A DNA stretch of 35,760 bases from Deltaproteobacteria bacterium. Lineage in GTDB: Bacteria; Desulfobacterota; Desulfarculia; Adiutricales; Adiutricaceae. Position numbers and translations under genes: made by a program. Below the pieces are notes generated by a model. It was not told the origin of the DNA. It saw only the letters and a program-made list of their open reading frames with translations, and ran no database searches. The stretch is taken from the NCBI GenBank assembly GCA_031264145.1, contig JAISEK010000039.1, forward strand, positions 1 through 35,760, written 5' to 3'. This document shows, in pieces, positions 9,591-20,932 of this stretch (within the stretch, counting starts at the first letter, position 1; each line of letters begins with the position of its first letter).

Positions 9591-10226
9591 AATTATGCCA
9601 TATCTATGCCGGTAAGGCCCATGGGGCCGCTGCATGGGTGGGGGGAATGCCCTGCCGAATTCTGGAATGGGGAACGACATGACGCAGCGCCGCATGACCC
9701 CAGAAGGCCATCGGCAGGCCGCAGCGGACGGGGGACGGTAGAACGGCCCCGGGATGGCATGCCCTTCTGCGGCCCCTTAGCCTGGGGCATCCTCAATCGC
9801 CAGGTCAGGAAACATAGGAGGCTGGCCCCGGCCACCCCAGGCGAGACGGCCTGGCCGGCCTACTATTGGCCCCCAAGCCCATTGGCCGGGCCAGACAAGC
9901 CCGCCGTCTCGGCCCCGTCCTTGGCCTCCCCTCCGCCCTGGGCGCGCATGGGCCGCTGGCCGGCCAGCCTCGTCGTCCTGGGCCAGGCCCTGGGGCGGTG
10001 ATTCGCCGCCCCGGGGCCCCCAAGGCCATGCCGGGGCACCGGCCATCTTGGCCTGGGGGAGTGGCCCAAGCTACCGTGAGATTTTCCCTTTATTCTCAGG
10101 TGCTCGAACTCTTTGGGGACTTTTGAGTAGGATTTGTGGCTGGGAAGTGGCCAGTTGCCGTGGAAATGGAAATATCAAGCCTATACGATAAGTTGCGGGG
10201 AGAAATAACTGATATAAAAGTCAATT
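9591..10226. other. GC-rich region of unknown content
   Basis: The composition changes abruptly from AT-rich to very GC-rich at about 9590 and stays so until about 10080. Several overlapping open frames exist on both strands, as expected for GC-rich DNA. None has a recognisable domain, and their proteins are dominated by Pro, Gly, Arg and Ala. GGCC-containing palindromes are frequent. I looked for RNase P RNA, tmRNA, SRP RNA and tRNA signatures and saw none. It may be decayed coding sequence or a structured non-coding region. Confidence 0.4.
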
Positions 10227-10255
10227 TTGCAATGCAAAAATAAAATAGGTAAAAT
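10227..10255 (+). promoter_or_regulatory. Sigma-70-type promoter for the BvgS-like kinase
   Basis: TTGCAA (4/6 to TTGACA), a 17-bp spacer, then TAAAAT (5/6 to TATAAT), in AT-rich DNA directly upstream of the kinase gene. The predicted start of transcription, near 10262, is only about 9 bases before the upstream in-frame TTG at 10271. That favours the ATG at 10325 as the translation start, giving a leader of about 63 bases. Confidence 0.55.
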
Positions 10256-10324
10256 ATATGCGGTGATAGGTTGGCCAAAGCCAAAACATTTGGCTGTCTG
10301 GCTTGCCCAGTTCTGGTGAGTGCG

Positions 10325-13300
10325 ATGGATTTTAAGGCATTGAGAGTTAAGCGGTCGGCCATGGCTCTGGGCCTCCTGGGCCTGGCCGTCGTGCTGGCCG
10401 TCCTGGGCCGGGCCAGCCTGAGGCCGGCGGGCTCGCTGTGGGACGACGGGAGGCCGGAGGTCGAGGAGTTCATCGGCGACTTCCGGAAGATCCCCGGGGT
10501 CACTGACGCCGAGATAGCGGCCATAGAGGGCCTCGGAAAGAGGAGCATATCCTTCGGGACCCAGTACAGCGGGGAGGCCTTCGCGGCCAAGGACGGCCAA
10601 AAGGGGGGCTTCCTCATAAATCTGGCCGCGGCCTTGTCGGGCATGCTGGGCCTGGACATCAGGCATGAGTTCATGCCCCGTGGAGAGCTGGAGGAGGCCC
10701 TGGCCGACGGGCGCCTGGATTTGGCCTGCGAGGTGAGGCTCGACCAGGGGGGCGTCCTGACGCACACCGAGAGCCCCATCTTCAAGCGCCAGATCATGGT
10801 CTTTCGCCGCAAGGGTGATGGGCCGGTCAACTCCTACTTCCCGCTGCAGGACAGCGGGCTGCGGTATGGGTTCCTCCACGACTCGGCGGTGCGGGGGCTC
10901 GTGGTCGGCTCGACCGTCCAGAAAGTGGAGTCCGTCGTCTTCCGGGACAACGAGTCGGCCGTGGAGGCCCTGGAGGAGGGGAGGATCGACGCCTTTTTCG
11001 ACGAGGCTCCGGCGATCGTCTTCTTCAAGCCCCACAACGGGATCGAGGGCCAAAGCTACTTTCCGCCGATAAACACCTCCCAGTTCCTGGCCACCGCCGA
11101 CCCGAGCCTGGCCCCGGTCATAAGCGTGGTCCAGAAGTTCCTGAACGCCGGCGGCACCGAGTACCTGTTCGGGCTCTATGACCGCAGCCGGGTCGAGAAC
11201 CGGAGGACATTCTTCGAGGACGACCTGGACCAGGAACAGAGGATATTCCTGGACCATCTTAGGCTTTCCAAGAAACCCATCAAGGCGTCCATCAAGTCGG
11301 CCAACTACCCGGAAAGCTTCTACAACCACCGCAGCGAACGCTTCGAGGGCGTGGCCCTGGACGTCATGGACAGGCTGGAGTCAATCCTGGGGGTCGGGTT
11401 CGAGATAATAAGCCAGCCCGGCGACGACGAGGAGAAGGCGCGTGACCTCCTGAGGACCGACCAGGCCGACGTCCTGGCCAGCGTCAACTACTTCGAGGAG
11501 GACTCCAGCGACGTGATAATGGGCAGCAAGGCCCTGAGCTACGACCGCTACGCCCTGATTTCCCTGCAGGAGGAGCCGGACCTGCAGCTGAGCCAGATAG
11601 CCTACGTGAGGGTGGGCCTCGTCAGCGGTCTCCAGTACTCGAGGGTTTACTGGATGTGGTTTCCAGAGGCCAGGAACGTGACCACCTTCGGGACCATGGA
11701 GGAGGCCCTGCAGGCCCTCAGGAAGGACAAGGTCGACTACGTCATGGCCTCCCGCAACTTCCTCCTGAACCTGACGAACTTCCAGGAGGAGCCCGGCTTC
11801 AAGCTGGCCCTGGTCTTCGAGGAGGATGTCCCCTCTGGCTTCTGCTACGTCTCGGGCGACTACATGCTCCGCTCGCTCCTGGACGAGGCCATGACCTACA
11901 TAGACCTGAAGCAGATCCAGGCCCAGTGGAACAGCCGCATGTTCGACTACCACTCGAAGTTCGTCAAGGACATAATGCCACTGCTGTGCCTGTTCTCCTT
12001 CCTCCTGCTGGTCGGGATACTGGCCCTGATGCGCATGAACGTCAATAACAGGCGTCTCAACAGGAACCTGGGTCAGCTGGTGGACGAGAGGACCAGGGAA
12101 CTTCTGGCCACCCAGGTGGAGCTGGTCAGCGAGAAGCAGTTTTTGAGCAAGATCCTTGACTCATGCCCGGTCAGCCTAATAATAACGAGGGACGACGAAA
12201 TCATCTTCATCAATCCCTTCGCCAGGAGCTTTTTCGGGAAAAGCGTGGGCGATGGCTGGTCTGACTGCTTCCTGGACAAGGAGGCCGACAGGGAATACCT
12301 GGACGTCATCTCCAGGGGCGGGGAGGTCAACTGGAAGCCGGTAAGCCTAATCAAGGCCAACGGGGAAATCTGCGAGGCCCTCCTGAACTGCTTTTTGGGC
12401 GACTACCTCGGCCACAGGTCCTACATGAACTGGCTGACGGACGTGACCGAGCTCAGGAGGAACGCGACCGAGCTGGCCCTGGCCAGGGAACTGGCCGAGA
12501 AGAACTCCAAGGCCAAGAGCGAGCTGCTGGCCAACATGAGCCACGAGATAAGGACGCCCATGAACGCCATCCTGGGCCTGACCCAGCTGACGCTGCAGAC
12601 GGCCGTGAGCGATGTCCAGAGGGACTACCTGGAAAAGACAATCGACGCGACTACCTCGCTTCTGGGCATAATCAACGACATCCTCGACTTCTCCAAGATA
12701 GAGGCCGGGAAAATCTCGATGGAGGCCATCCCCTTCCGGCTGGACAGGATGCTGGACAAGACCATCAACCTCTTCGTGTTCAAGGCCAGGGAGAAGGGGA
12801 TCGAGCTGATCGTCTACGTTGATCCGAAGACGCCGGCCTTCATAATTGGCGATCCTCTGAGGCTAGGCCAGGTCATAAACAACCTTCTTGGGAACGCCAT
12901 GAAGTTCACCGAGAAGGGGAGCGTCAGGCTAGAGATTGGGACCCAGGCCAAGAACAAGGACAAGATCACCCTGAGGTTTAGGGTCATCGACACTGGCATC
13001 GGCCTCAGCGAGGAGCAGAGGGGCAAGCTGTTCAGCGCCTTCAGCCAGGCCGACTCCTCCTTCACCAGGCGCTACGGCGGCACGGGCCTGGGGCTCTCCA
13101 TAAGCAAGGGCCTGGTGGAGCTGATGAACGGGCAGATCTGGGTCATGGGGGAGCTGGGCAGGGGCTGCGAGTTTGGCTTCACGGCCGTCTTCGGCTGGGA
13201 CGGCGACGAGGTCTGCGGGCAGGAGGTGGCCGCCTTGAGGGAGACCAGGGCCCTGGCCGTGGACGACTACCGGCCGGCCCTGGACGTCCTTTCCAGGTAC

Positions 13301-14077
13301 CTCGGGGAACTTGGGCTCAGGGTCCGGGAGGCCTGGAGCGGGGAGGAGGCCCTGGGGCTCCTGGCCGGCGAGGACAGGGAGGAATTCGATCTGGCCATCA
13401 TCGACTCGGGCGGCCCGGGCCTTGACGGGCTGGCCGTGGCCCGGGCCGTCGCCGGTGAGGGGTTCATCGGGAAAAGGCCCAAGGTCATCCTGGCCGTCAA
13501 CGGGGATGGCGGCGAGTTCCAGGACGGGGCCAGGCTGGCAGGCGTGGACAAGGTCCTGCCCAAGCCCCTGACCCAGAGGTCCCTGGCCGAGGCCCTGGCC
13601 GAGGTCCTGGGACTCCAGGGCGCTCGCGGCGCGACCAGGGCCAGGGAAAAGAGGGGCCAGGAGGAAATGGCCCAGGTCGCCCACCTCAAGGGGGCCAGGA
13701 TCCTTTTGGCCGAGGACAACGAGATCAACCAGCTGGTGGCCACCAGGCTCCTCAAGAACGCCGGCCTCGAGGTCGACGTGGCCCAGAACGGGCAGCAGGC
13801 GCTGACGATGGTCCAGGATGGCGGCTACGACCTGGTCCTCATGGACATCCAGATGCCGGAGATGGACGGCATCACGGCCGCCAAGGCCATCAGGGAGCTG
13901 CCCGGCCTCGAGGGCCTCCCGATCGTCGCCATGACCGCCCACGCCATGATCGGGGACAGGGAGGAGAGCCTGGCCGCCGGCATGAACGACCACATCACCA
14001 AGCCCATCGACCTGAGGGAGCTCTTCAAGGCCCTGGGCCGCTGGATCCGCGCGCCAGGGGCCGGGATGGCCGGCTAG
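10325..14077 (+). CDS. BvgS-like hybrid sensor histidine kinase with two periplasmic solute-binding domains
   Basis: A 1250-residue membrane sensor kinase. Order: N-terminal membrane anchor (about residues 13-28), two tandem type-3 solute-binding (SBP_bac_3) domains (about 55-270 and 300-540) in the periplasm, a second membrane helix near 550-568 (LLCLFSFLLLVGILALM), a PAS domain (about 610-710), HisKA with [13 protein letters not shown] (His near 740), HATPase_c with N box (NNLLGNAMKF), DTGIGL and GGTGLGLS, then two receivers. The last receiver (about 1125-1240) is canonical, with AEDN, LMDIQMPEMDG and ITKP. The first (about 975-1095) keeps IIDSG but has an Ala-Val where the conserved Thr/Ser should be, so it looks degenerate. 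No HPt domain follows, so phosphate must pass to a separate HPt protein. Small amino-acid-like or ionic ligands are typical for the family; the ligand here is unknown. The ATG at 10325 has GGTGAG four bases upstream; an upstream TTG at 10271 is less likely. Confidence 0.93.
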   Translation: MDFKALRVKRSAMALGLLGLAVVLAVLGRASLRPAGSLWDDGRPEVEEFIGDFRKIPGVTDAEIAAIEGLGKRSISFGTQYSGEAFAAKDGQKGGFLINLAAALSGMLGLDIRHEFMPRGELEEALADGRLDLACEVRLDQGGVLTHTESPIFKRQIMVFRRKGDGPVNSYFPLQDSGLRYGFLHDSAVRGLVVGSTVQKVESVVFRDNESAVEALEEGRIDAFFDEAPAIVFFKPHNGIEGQSYFPPINTSQFLATADPSLAPVISVVQKFLNAGGTEYLFGLYDRSRVENRRTFFEDDLDQEQRIFLDHLRLSKKPIKASIKSANYPESFYNHRSERFEGVALDVMDRLESILGVGFEIISQPGDDEEKARDLLRTDQADVLASVNYFEEDSSDVIMGSKALSYDRYALISLQEEPDLQLSQIAYVRVGLVSGLQYSRVYWMWFPEARNVTTFGTMEEALQALRKDKVDYVMASRNFLLNLTNFQEEPGFKLALVFEEDVPSGFCYVSGDYMLRSLLDEAMTYIDLKQIQAQWNSRMFDYHSKFVKDIMPLLCLFSFLLLVGILALMRMNVNNRRLNRNLGQLVDERTRELLATQVELVSEKQFLSKILDSCPVSLIITRDDEIIFINPFARSFFGKSVGDGWSDCFLDKEADREYLDVISRGGEVNWKPVSLIKANGEICEALLNCFLGDYLGHRSYMNWLTDVTELRRNATELALARELAEKNSKAKSELLANMSHEIRTPMNAILGLTQLTLQTAVSDVQRDYLEKTIDATTSLLGIINDILDFSKIEAGKISMEAIPFRLDRMLDKTINLFVFKAREKGIELIVYVDPKTPAFIIGDPLRLGQVINNLLGNAMKFTEKGSVRLEIGTQAKNKDKITLRFRVIDTGIGLSEEQRGKLFSAFSQADSSFTRRYGGTGLGLSISKGLVELMNGQIWVMGELGRGCEFGFTAVFGWDGDEVCGQEVAALRETRALAVDDYRPALDVLSRYLGELGLRVREAWSGEEALGLLAGEDREEFDLAIIDSGGPGLDGLAVARAVAGEGFIGKRPKVILAVNGDGGEFQDGARLAGVDKVLPKPLTQRSLAEALAEVLGLQGARGATRAREKRGQEEMAQVAHLKGARILLAEDNEINQLVATRLLKNAGLEVDVAQNGQQALTMVQDGGYDLVLMDIQMPEMDGITAAKAIRELPGLEGLPIVAMTAHAMIGDREESLAAGMNDHITKPIDLRELFKALGRWIRAPGAGMAG

Positions 14078-15390
14078 TCCCCGTCAGGGTAGAGTGGGCC
14101 GCGGTTGATGGCCTTGGCCCCGATGTCCTTGCGGTAGTGGGCCCCCTTGAAGCTTATGGCCTCGACGCCCCTGTAGGCCCTATCGATGGCCATGGGCAGA
14201 TCGTCCCCCAGGGCCGTGACCCCCAGGACCCGCCCGCCGCTGGAAAAGGCGGTCTCCACCCAGGCCTGGCCGTCGGCCGAGGTGGCCCTGCGGGGCTCCC
14301 TGCTGACGGCGGCCTCGAAGACGGTGACCCCGGGGAGGGCCGCGGCCTCCCCCAGGCCAGAGATGGCCTCGCCAGCGGAGAAGGGCCCCGGGTAGCCGGC
14401 CGAGCTCATGACCACGCAGACCGAGGGGCGTTCGTCCCAATCGAGCGAGACCTCGTGCAGGGTGCCGTTGGCCGCGGCTAGGAGGGTGCCGGCCAGATCG
14501 CCCTTGAGGCGGGGCATAAGGGCCTGGGTCTCCGGATCGCCGAAGCGGGCGTTGAACTCCAGGAGCTTGGGCCCGCTCAGGGAGACCATGAGGCCGGCGT
14601 AGAGAAGGCCGCAGAAGGGGGTGCCCTCGGCGGCCAGGCCAGCCACGGCCGGGCGCATGATGGTCTCCATGATGATGCTCTCCAGCCGCGGGCTGACCAG
14701 CGGGGCGGGAGAATAGGCCCCCATGCCCCCGGTGTTGGGCCCCCGGTCCCCGTCGAAGATGGCCTTGTGGTCCTGGGCCGACGGGAGCGGCAGGACGGTC
14801 TGGCCATCGGTCAGGACGAAGAAGCTGACCTCCTCGCCGGCCAGGTATTCCTCGACTATGATCCGGCTGGCCGCCTCCAGGGTGGCCAGGGAGGTCAGGG
14901 CCTCCTGGGCCCTGGCCAGATTGCCGCAGACGTGGACGCCCTTGCCGGCGGCCAGGCCGTCGGCCTTGATGACGATGGGGTACGAGACGTCCCTGATGTA
15001 GGACCTGGCCTCGGCCGGATCGAAAAACACGGCGTAGCTGGCCGTGGGCAGGTTGTGGCGGATCATGAAGTCCTTGGCGAAGACCTTGGAGCCCTCTATC
15101 CTGGCCGCCTCGGCCGAGGGGCCGAAGACGGCCAGCCCCTGGGCCCTCAGGGCGTCGGCCAGGCCCAGCACCAGGGGCAGCTCCGGCCCTATGACCGTGA
15201 GGTCCGGCTGCATGTCCCTGGCCAGGGCCGTGAGGCCAGCGACGTCGTCGGCGGCCACTGGCTTGACCTCGCCCAGTTCGGCCAGGGCCGAGCTGCCGGG
15301 GGCGGACATCAGGGAGACCTTGGGGTTCTTGCGGAGCTGCCAGGCCAGGGCGTGCTCGCGCCCCCCGGAGCCGATCAGGAGAATTCTCAT
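14074..15390 (-). CDS. purD: Phosphoribosylamine-glycine ligase (GARS)
   Basis: Catalyses the second step of de novo purine synthesis: ATP-dependent joining of glycine to 5-phosphoribosylamine to give GAR, in the cytoplasm. The 438-residue product is near the usual ~420-430. Visible family motifs: the N-terminal nucleotide-binding-like start MRILLIGSGGREHALAW; the ATP-grasp segment VIKADGLAAGKGV; QDHKAIFDGDRGPNTGGMGAYSP, seen here as the HKAIFDGDRGPNTGGMGAY block; and the metal/ATP-binding LEFNARFGDPETQ. The start is the ATG at 15390, because the protein begins with the conserved MRILLIGSGG. An in-frame upstream extension to 15462 adds 24 residues unlike the family. It follows alaS by 61 bp on the same strand and may be co-transcribed. 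Its stop codon overlaps that of the convergent kinase gene. Confidence 0.97.
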   Translation of the reverse strand: MRILLIGSGGREHALAWQLRKNPKVSLMSAPGSSALAELGEVKPVAADDVAGLTALARDMQPDLTVIGPELPLVLGLADALRAQGLAVFGPSAEAARIEGSKVFAKDFMIRHNLPTASYAVFFDPAEARSYIRDVSYPIVIKADGLAAGKGVHVCGNLARAQEALTSLATLEAASRIIVEEYLAGEEVSFFVLTDGQTVLPLPSAQDHKAIFDGDRGPNTGGMGAYSPAPLVSPRLESIIMETIMRPAVAGLAAEGTPFCGLLYAGLMVSLSGPKLLEFNARFGDPETQALMPRLKGDLAGTLLAAANGTLHEVSLDWDERPSVCVVMSSAGYPGPFSAGEAISGLGEAAALPGVTVFEAAVSREPRRATSADGQAWVETAFSSGGRVLGVTALGDDLPMAIDRAYRGVEAISFKGAHYRKDIGAKAINRGPLYPDGD

Positions 15391-15451
15391 AAAAAAGCAC
15401 CATATTTGGGAGCCATAGGGCTGTGTCTTAATGCCGTTGGAAAGGCGGGCC

Positions 15452-18124
<2,673 letters not shown>

Positions 18125-18602
18125 CTTCCGGCCAGTGGGCCTCGGGCCTCAGCCCGAGGGGGAAAGGCCCTCTCCTCTTTCGGGGGAAGGGGGCCGGGTG
18201 AAATGAACCTTGCGGTCCCGATCGAAGCCGCTCTCGGTGATGTCGCCGTACGGCGTCGTGCCACGGCCAGTTTCGCGCTTGCCCCGTCGCCGGTCCGCAA
18301 CATCAAGGGGGCAGTGCCCAAGGAGGCATCCTGCCGCCGGTCCCTTGGCCAAGGGCAACGTAGCGGGTGGGGTACCGCCTTTCATGGCCAGGCCTGGTTT
18401 TTGCTGGCCCCGCCCCCAGGAAGGGGCAGCAGACGGGATCGTTCCGGTCTGGCGATCGGTTCCGGGGTTGGGCCCCGGCCGCCGGCCCAGGGCCGGGGAC
18501 CATGAGACGGGGGATGATAGCCGAGGACATTATAGCCGAAAAAAAGGACCAGGGAAGGAGGAATCGCCGCCCCCTCACGACGGACGGCTGGGCGGGCGGG
18601 AC
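18125..18602. other. alaS leader and recA-alaS spacer
   Basis: About 480 bp of GC-rich DNA between alaS and the recA terminator, with no recognisable gene. On the alaS-sense strand a perfect hairpin (CTCGGGC and GCCCGAG around a 4-base loop, 18141-18158) ends about 16 bases before the first alaS ATG, and more GC-rich inverted segments lie at 18165-18200 and 18455-18500. Because a strong terminator follows recA, alaS needs its own promoter here, but I could not identify a convincing one in this GC-rich stretch. Confidence 0.45.
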
Positions 18603-18631
18603 AAAAAAGGAGCGGCCGGCTAGGCCGCTCC
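18603..18631 (-). terminator. Intrinsic terminator after recA
   Basis: Perfect 9-bp stem GGAGCGGCC / GGCCGCTCC with a 5-base loop, followed on the minus strand by six T residues (18608-18603). It ends recA transcription 46 bp after its stop codon and separates recA from alaS. Confidence 0.9.
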
Positions 18632-18677
18632 AGACAGGGATATGGTGCGGAAACCAGGGGGTGGCGTCCCGCCAGGC

Positions 18678-19856
18678 CTACTCGGCCGGGGCCTGGGATG
18701 CGGGCGTGGGCGGGATCTCGTCCGCGGAATCGTCCTTTATGGCGCTGATGGCCTCGGAGACCCTGTCGGCCAGGAGCCCATAGGCCCCCTTGAGCTTGGC
18801 CTCGATGCTGTCGGCCACCTCGGGGTTGTCCATCAGGAAGCGGCGGGAGTTCTCCTTGCCGTTGCCGAGCCTCTCGCCCTCGTACGAGAACCAGGCCCCG
18901 CTCTTCTCCACGACGTCCATGACCACGCCCAGGTCGATCAGCTCGCCCTCGCGGGAGATGCCCCGGCCGTAGAGGATCTCGAAGGTGGCCTCCTTGAAGG
19001 GCGGGGCGATCTTGTTCTTGACGACCTTGACCCTCACCTGGGAGCCGACGCGGGCGTCGTCGGCTCCCTTGACGAAGCCGTAGCGGCGGATCTCCAGCCT
19101 CTGGGTGGCGTAGAACTTCAGGGCCTGGCCGCCGGTGGTCACCTCTGGGGAGCCGTAGGCCATGGGCCCGATCTTCATGCGGACCTGGTTGATGAAGATG
19201 ACCGAGGTCATGGAGCGGTGGATGGCCCCGGTGAGCTTCCTGAGGGCCTGGCTCATGAGGCGGGCGTGCAGGCCCACGTGGGCGTCGCCCATGTCCCCCA
19301 GGATCTCGGCCTCGGGCACCAGGGCGGCCACGGAGTCGATGACTATCAGGTCCACGGCCCCGCTACGCACCAGGATCTCGGCGATGTCCAGGGCCTGCTC
19401 GCCATGGTCGGGCTGGCTGATCAGTAGCTCGTCGGTCTTGACCCCCAGGCGGCGCGCGTAGGACACGTCCAGGGCGTGCTCGGCGTCGATGTAGGCGGCC
19501 ACGCCGGCCTGGCCCTGGGCGTTCTTCTGCTTCTGGGTCTCGGCCACGATGTGGAGGGCCAGCGTGGTCTTGCCGCTGGACTCCGGGCCGTAGATCTCGA
19601 CAATCCGGCCGCGGGGGATGCCGCCCACGCCCAGGGCGGCGTCCAGGCTGATGGAGCCGGAGGGGATGACCGGGACGGCCTCGTGCTCCTCCCCGCCGAG
19701 CTTCATGATCGAGCCCTTGCCGAAACTCTTCTCGATCTGGCCCAGGGCGGTCTCCAGGGCCTTGAGCCTGGCCTCCTCTGGGGTAAGGGGCTTTTCCTTT
19801 TCCTTCTTCGTCGTCGTGGTTTTGGCGTCCTTGTCTTTCTCTGTGGCTTTGGCCAT
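18678..19856 (-). CDS. recA: Recombinase A
   Basis: DNA strand-exchange ATPase and co-protease for LexA in the SOS response. The 392-residue product has the core RecA motifs: [10 protein letters not shown], the Walker [29 protein letters not shown], the Walker [13 protein letters not shown], the DNA-binding loop L1 region with [18 protein letters not shown], and L2/[11 protein letters not shown] with [11 protein letters not shown]. It is longer than the common ~350 residues because of a ~25-residue Lys/Thr/Glu-rich N-terminal extension and an acidic, Pro/Ala-rich C-terminal tail ([18 protein letters not shown]). The ATG is preceded by a GAGGA box at good spacing. The long upstream gap has a candidate promoter and an operator-like palindrome. 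No recX follows; alaS is next after a terminator. Confidence 0.99.
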   Translation of the reverse strand: MAKATEKDKDAKTTTTKKEKEKPLTPEEARLKALETALGQIEKSFGKGSIMKLGGEEHEAVPVIPSGSISLDAALGVGGIPRGRIVEIYGPESSGKTTLALHIVAETQKQKNAQGQAGVAAYIDAEHALDVSYARRLGVKTDELLISQPDHGEQALDIAEILVRSGAVDLIVIDSVAALVPEAEILGDMGDAHVGLHARLMSQALRKLTGAIHRSMTSVIFINQVRMKIGPMAYGSPEVTTGGQALKFYATQRLEIRRYGFVKGADDARVGSQVRVKVVKNKIAPPFKEATFEILYGRGISREGELIDLGVVMDVVEKSGAWFSYEGERLGNGKENSRRFLMDNPEVADSIEAKLKGAYGLLADRVSEAISAIKDDSADEIPPTPASQAPAE

Positions 19857-20089
19857 TTAGTTCCTCGTTGCTGGTTGGTTGCCTGGCCGGGATGGTCTTC
19901 CCGGCCCTCCGGTCTGGGGCCAGGTCCTTTCCAGGGTTCCCTGGCCGCTGGCGGCGAAGGCTCGCTATGGAGTTTCTTCCCGGCCCACCGCATCCGCCGC
20001 CAAAAGCAGTCCCGGCCCAGGCCATGGTTGGCCTGGGGGTGTTTGGCGTCCAAAGATTTTGGGTGGACCCAGGGGGTAAGTTACCATCC

Positions 20090-20107
20090 CTTGTGTTTTA
20101 AGACAAG
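20090..20107. promoter_or_regulatory. Imperfect 18-bp palindrome, candidate operator upstream of recA
   Basis: CTTGTGTTTTAAGACAAG has 7 of 9 symmetric positions, with CTTGT and ACAAG as arms. On the minus strand it overlaps a weak promoter-like arrangement (TTGTCT, 17-bp spacer, TAACTT) that would read into recA. recA is normally repressed by LexA, so this is a candidate SOS box, but the sequence does not match a LexA consensus that I can name for this group. Confidence 0.25.
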
Positions 20108-20233
20108 ACCTTTCGCAATGGCATACCAAAAAACCACTCCGACCGTCCAGGCGGGCGTACCCCTGCCCAAGCGAGAGGTCTCGTCTTCATGCAAGCAAGA
20201 TTTTTATCGCCCTATTTTCTATTGATCAAAAGC

Positions 20234-20262
20234 GATATATTTATTTTTTTAACTTAAGTCAA
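20234..20262 (-). promoter_or_regulatory. Sigma-70-type promoter reading towards recA
   Basis: On the minus strand TTGACT (5/6), a 17-bp spacer, then TATATC (4/6), in AT-rich DNA. The expected transcript would have a ~370-base leader before the recA ATG, so it might instead serve an unannotated RNA, with a nearer promoter for recA. Confidence 0.4.
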
Positions 20263-20560
20263 CTAATAGACCAAAATATACTATAAAATTATCCAATAGA
20301 TTTGTGTTACTAAAATGCGAATATTAAGGTCAGTAGCTGGGGTCATGGCCTTGAGGCCGGCTCCAGCATGGACTTCCCCCCCCGAAGCCACATTGGCAGC
20401 CCTGTCGCCGATAACCGGATCATGGACTCAATCACTCCACCGTCAGTCTTAACCGATGGCCAAAGCGCCCGCCGAAGGATCAGAATGAATCTATTGATTT
20501 TTCATTTGTAGCAGCGCATACTATCGATTAGCGGGACACCTTCTGGAAGGAGATGCGAGA

Positions 20561-20810
20561 ATGTCATTCGATACAGCAAAAATTATTTCAAAGGTGGCAG
20601 GTAATTTTGCCGATTGACATCCGTCAGAAATTGAAATTGAAGGTAGGCTACCGCATGGCCTTGGTCCTATGCAAACGGCCGCATCATTTTGATGAACCCA
20701 GTCATTTGATGATGCCGCAAAACCTATGGAAAACCCTAAAGTGGCCAGTCATGGCATCCATAACCGGTGCTTTGATTTATCGGAACTCAAGGGACATGGT
20801 TTTTGCATGA
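20561..20810 (+). pseudogene. Frameshifted AbrB/SpoVT-type antitoxin-like gene
   Basis: The ATG at 20561 has an excellent GGAAGGAG box eight bases upstream and starts MSFDTAKIISK, but this frame stops after 18 residues. The next frame continues at once with QVILPIDIRQKLKLKVGYR. Skipping one base in 20593-20597 joins them as SKGQVILPIDIRQKLKLKVG, the hallmark of the AbrB/SpoVT swapped-hairpin DNA-binding domain found in VapB/MazE-like antitoxins. The second frame stays open to 20810, but after about 35 residues the sequence is unlike an antitoxin tail. Another frame has DLSELKGHGF near 20775, which may mark a second frameshift. No toxin gene follows before the DUF1638 gene. Most likely a dead toxin-antitoxin relic; a sequencing error at the GGTGG run is possible. 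Confidence 0.6.
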
Positions 20811-20932
20811 CCATCAGGTTTGGGCGGTCTTTCAGGGTGTTGATGCGCTGTTGGATTTTTTCTGGCTATGATTTATTTAACGTATAAGCCTGGCCCAAGA
20901 CGTCCGGGCCAATTTTTGTCGGAGGTAAGGCA

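Larger units (their letters stand above)
19857..20560. other. recA upstream region and antitoxin-relic upstream region
   Basis: About 700 bp with no credible gene. 19857-20040 is GC-rich recA leader on the minus strand. 20215-20330 is AT-rich and carries the minus-strand promoter candidate. 20336-20367 can fold into a hairpin: GCTGG and CCAGC flank an inner GGCC-TTGA-GGCC stem. The right end carries the ribosome site GGAAGGAG (20545-20552) of the antitoxin relic. Confidence 0.45.

Noticed and set aside
9606-10126. Overlapping open frames of 70-130 codons on both strands
   Set aside because: GC-rich DNA keeps stop codons rare; translations are Pro/Gly/Arg-rich, have no recognisable domain, and overlap each other.
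10181-11329. 382-codon frame on the minus strand over the BvgS-like kinase
   Set aside because: Overlaps the well-supported kinase coding region and its promoter; no recognisable domain.
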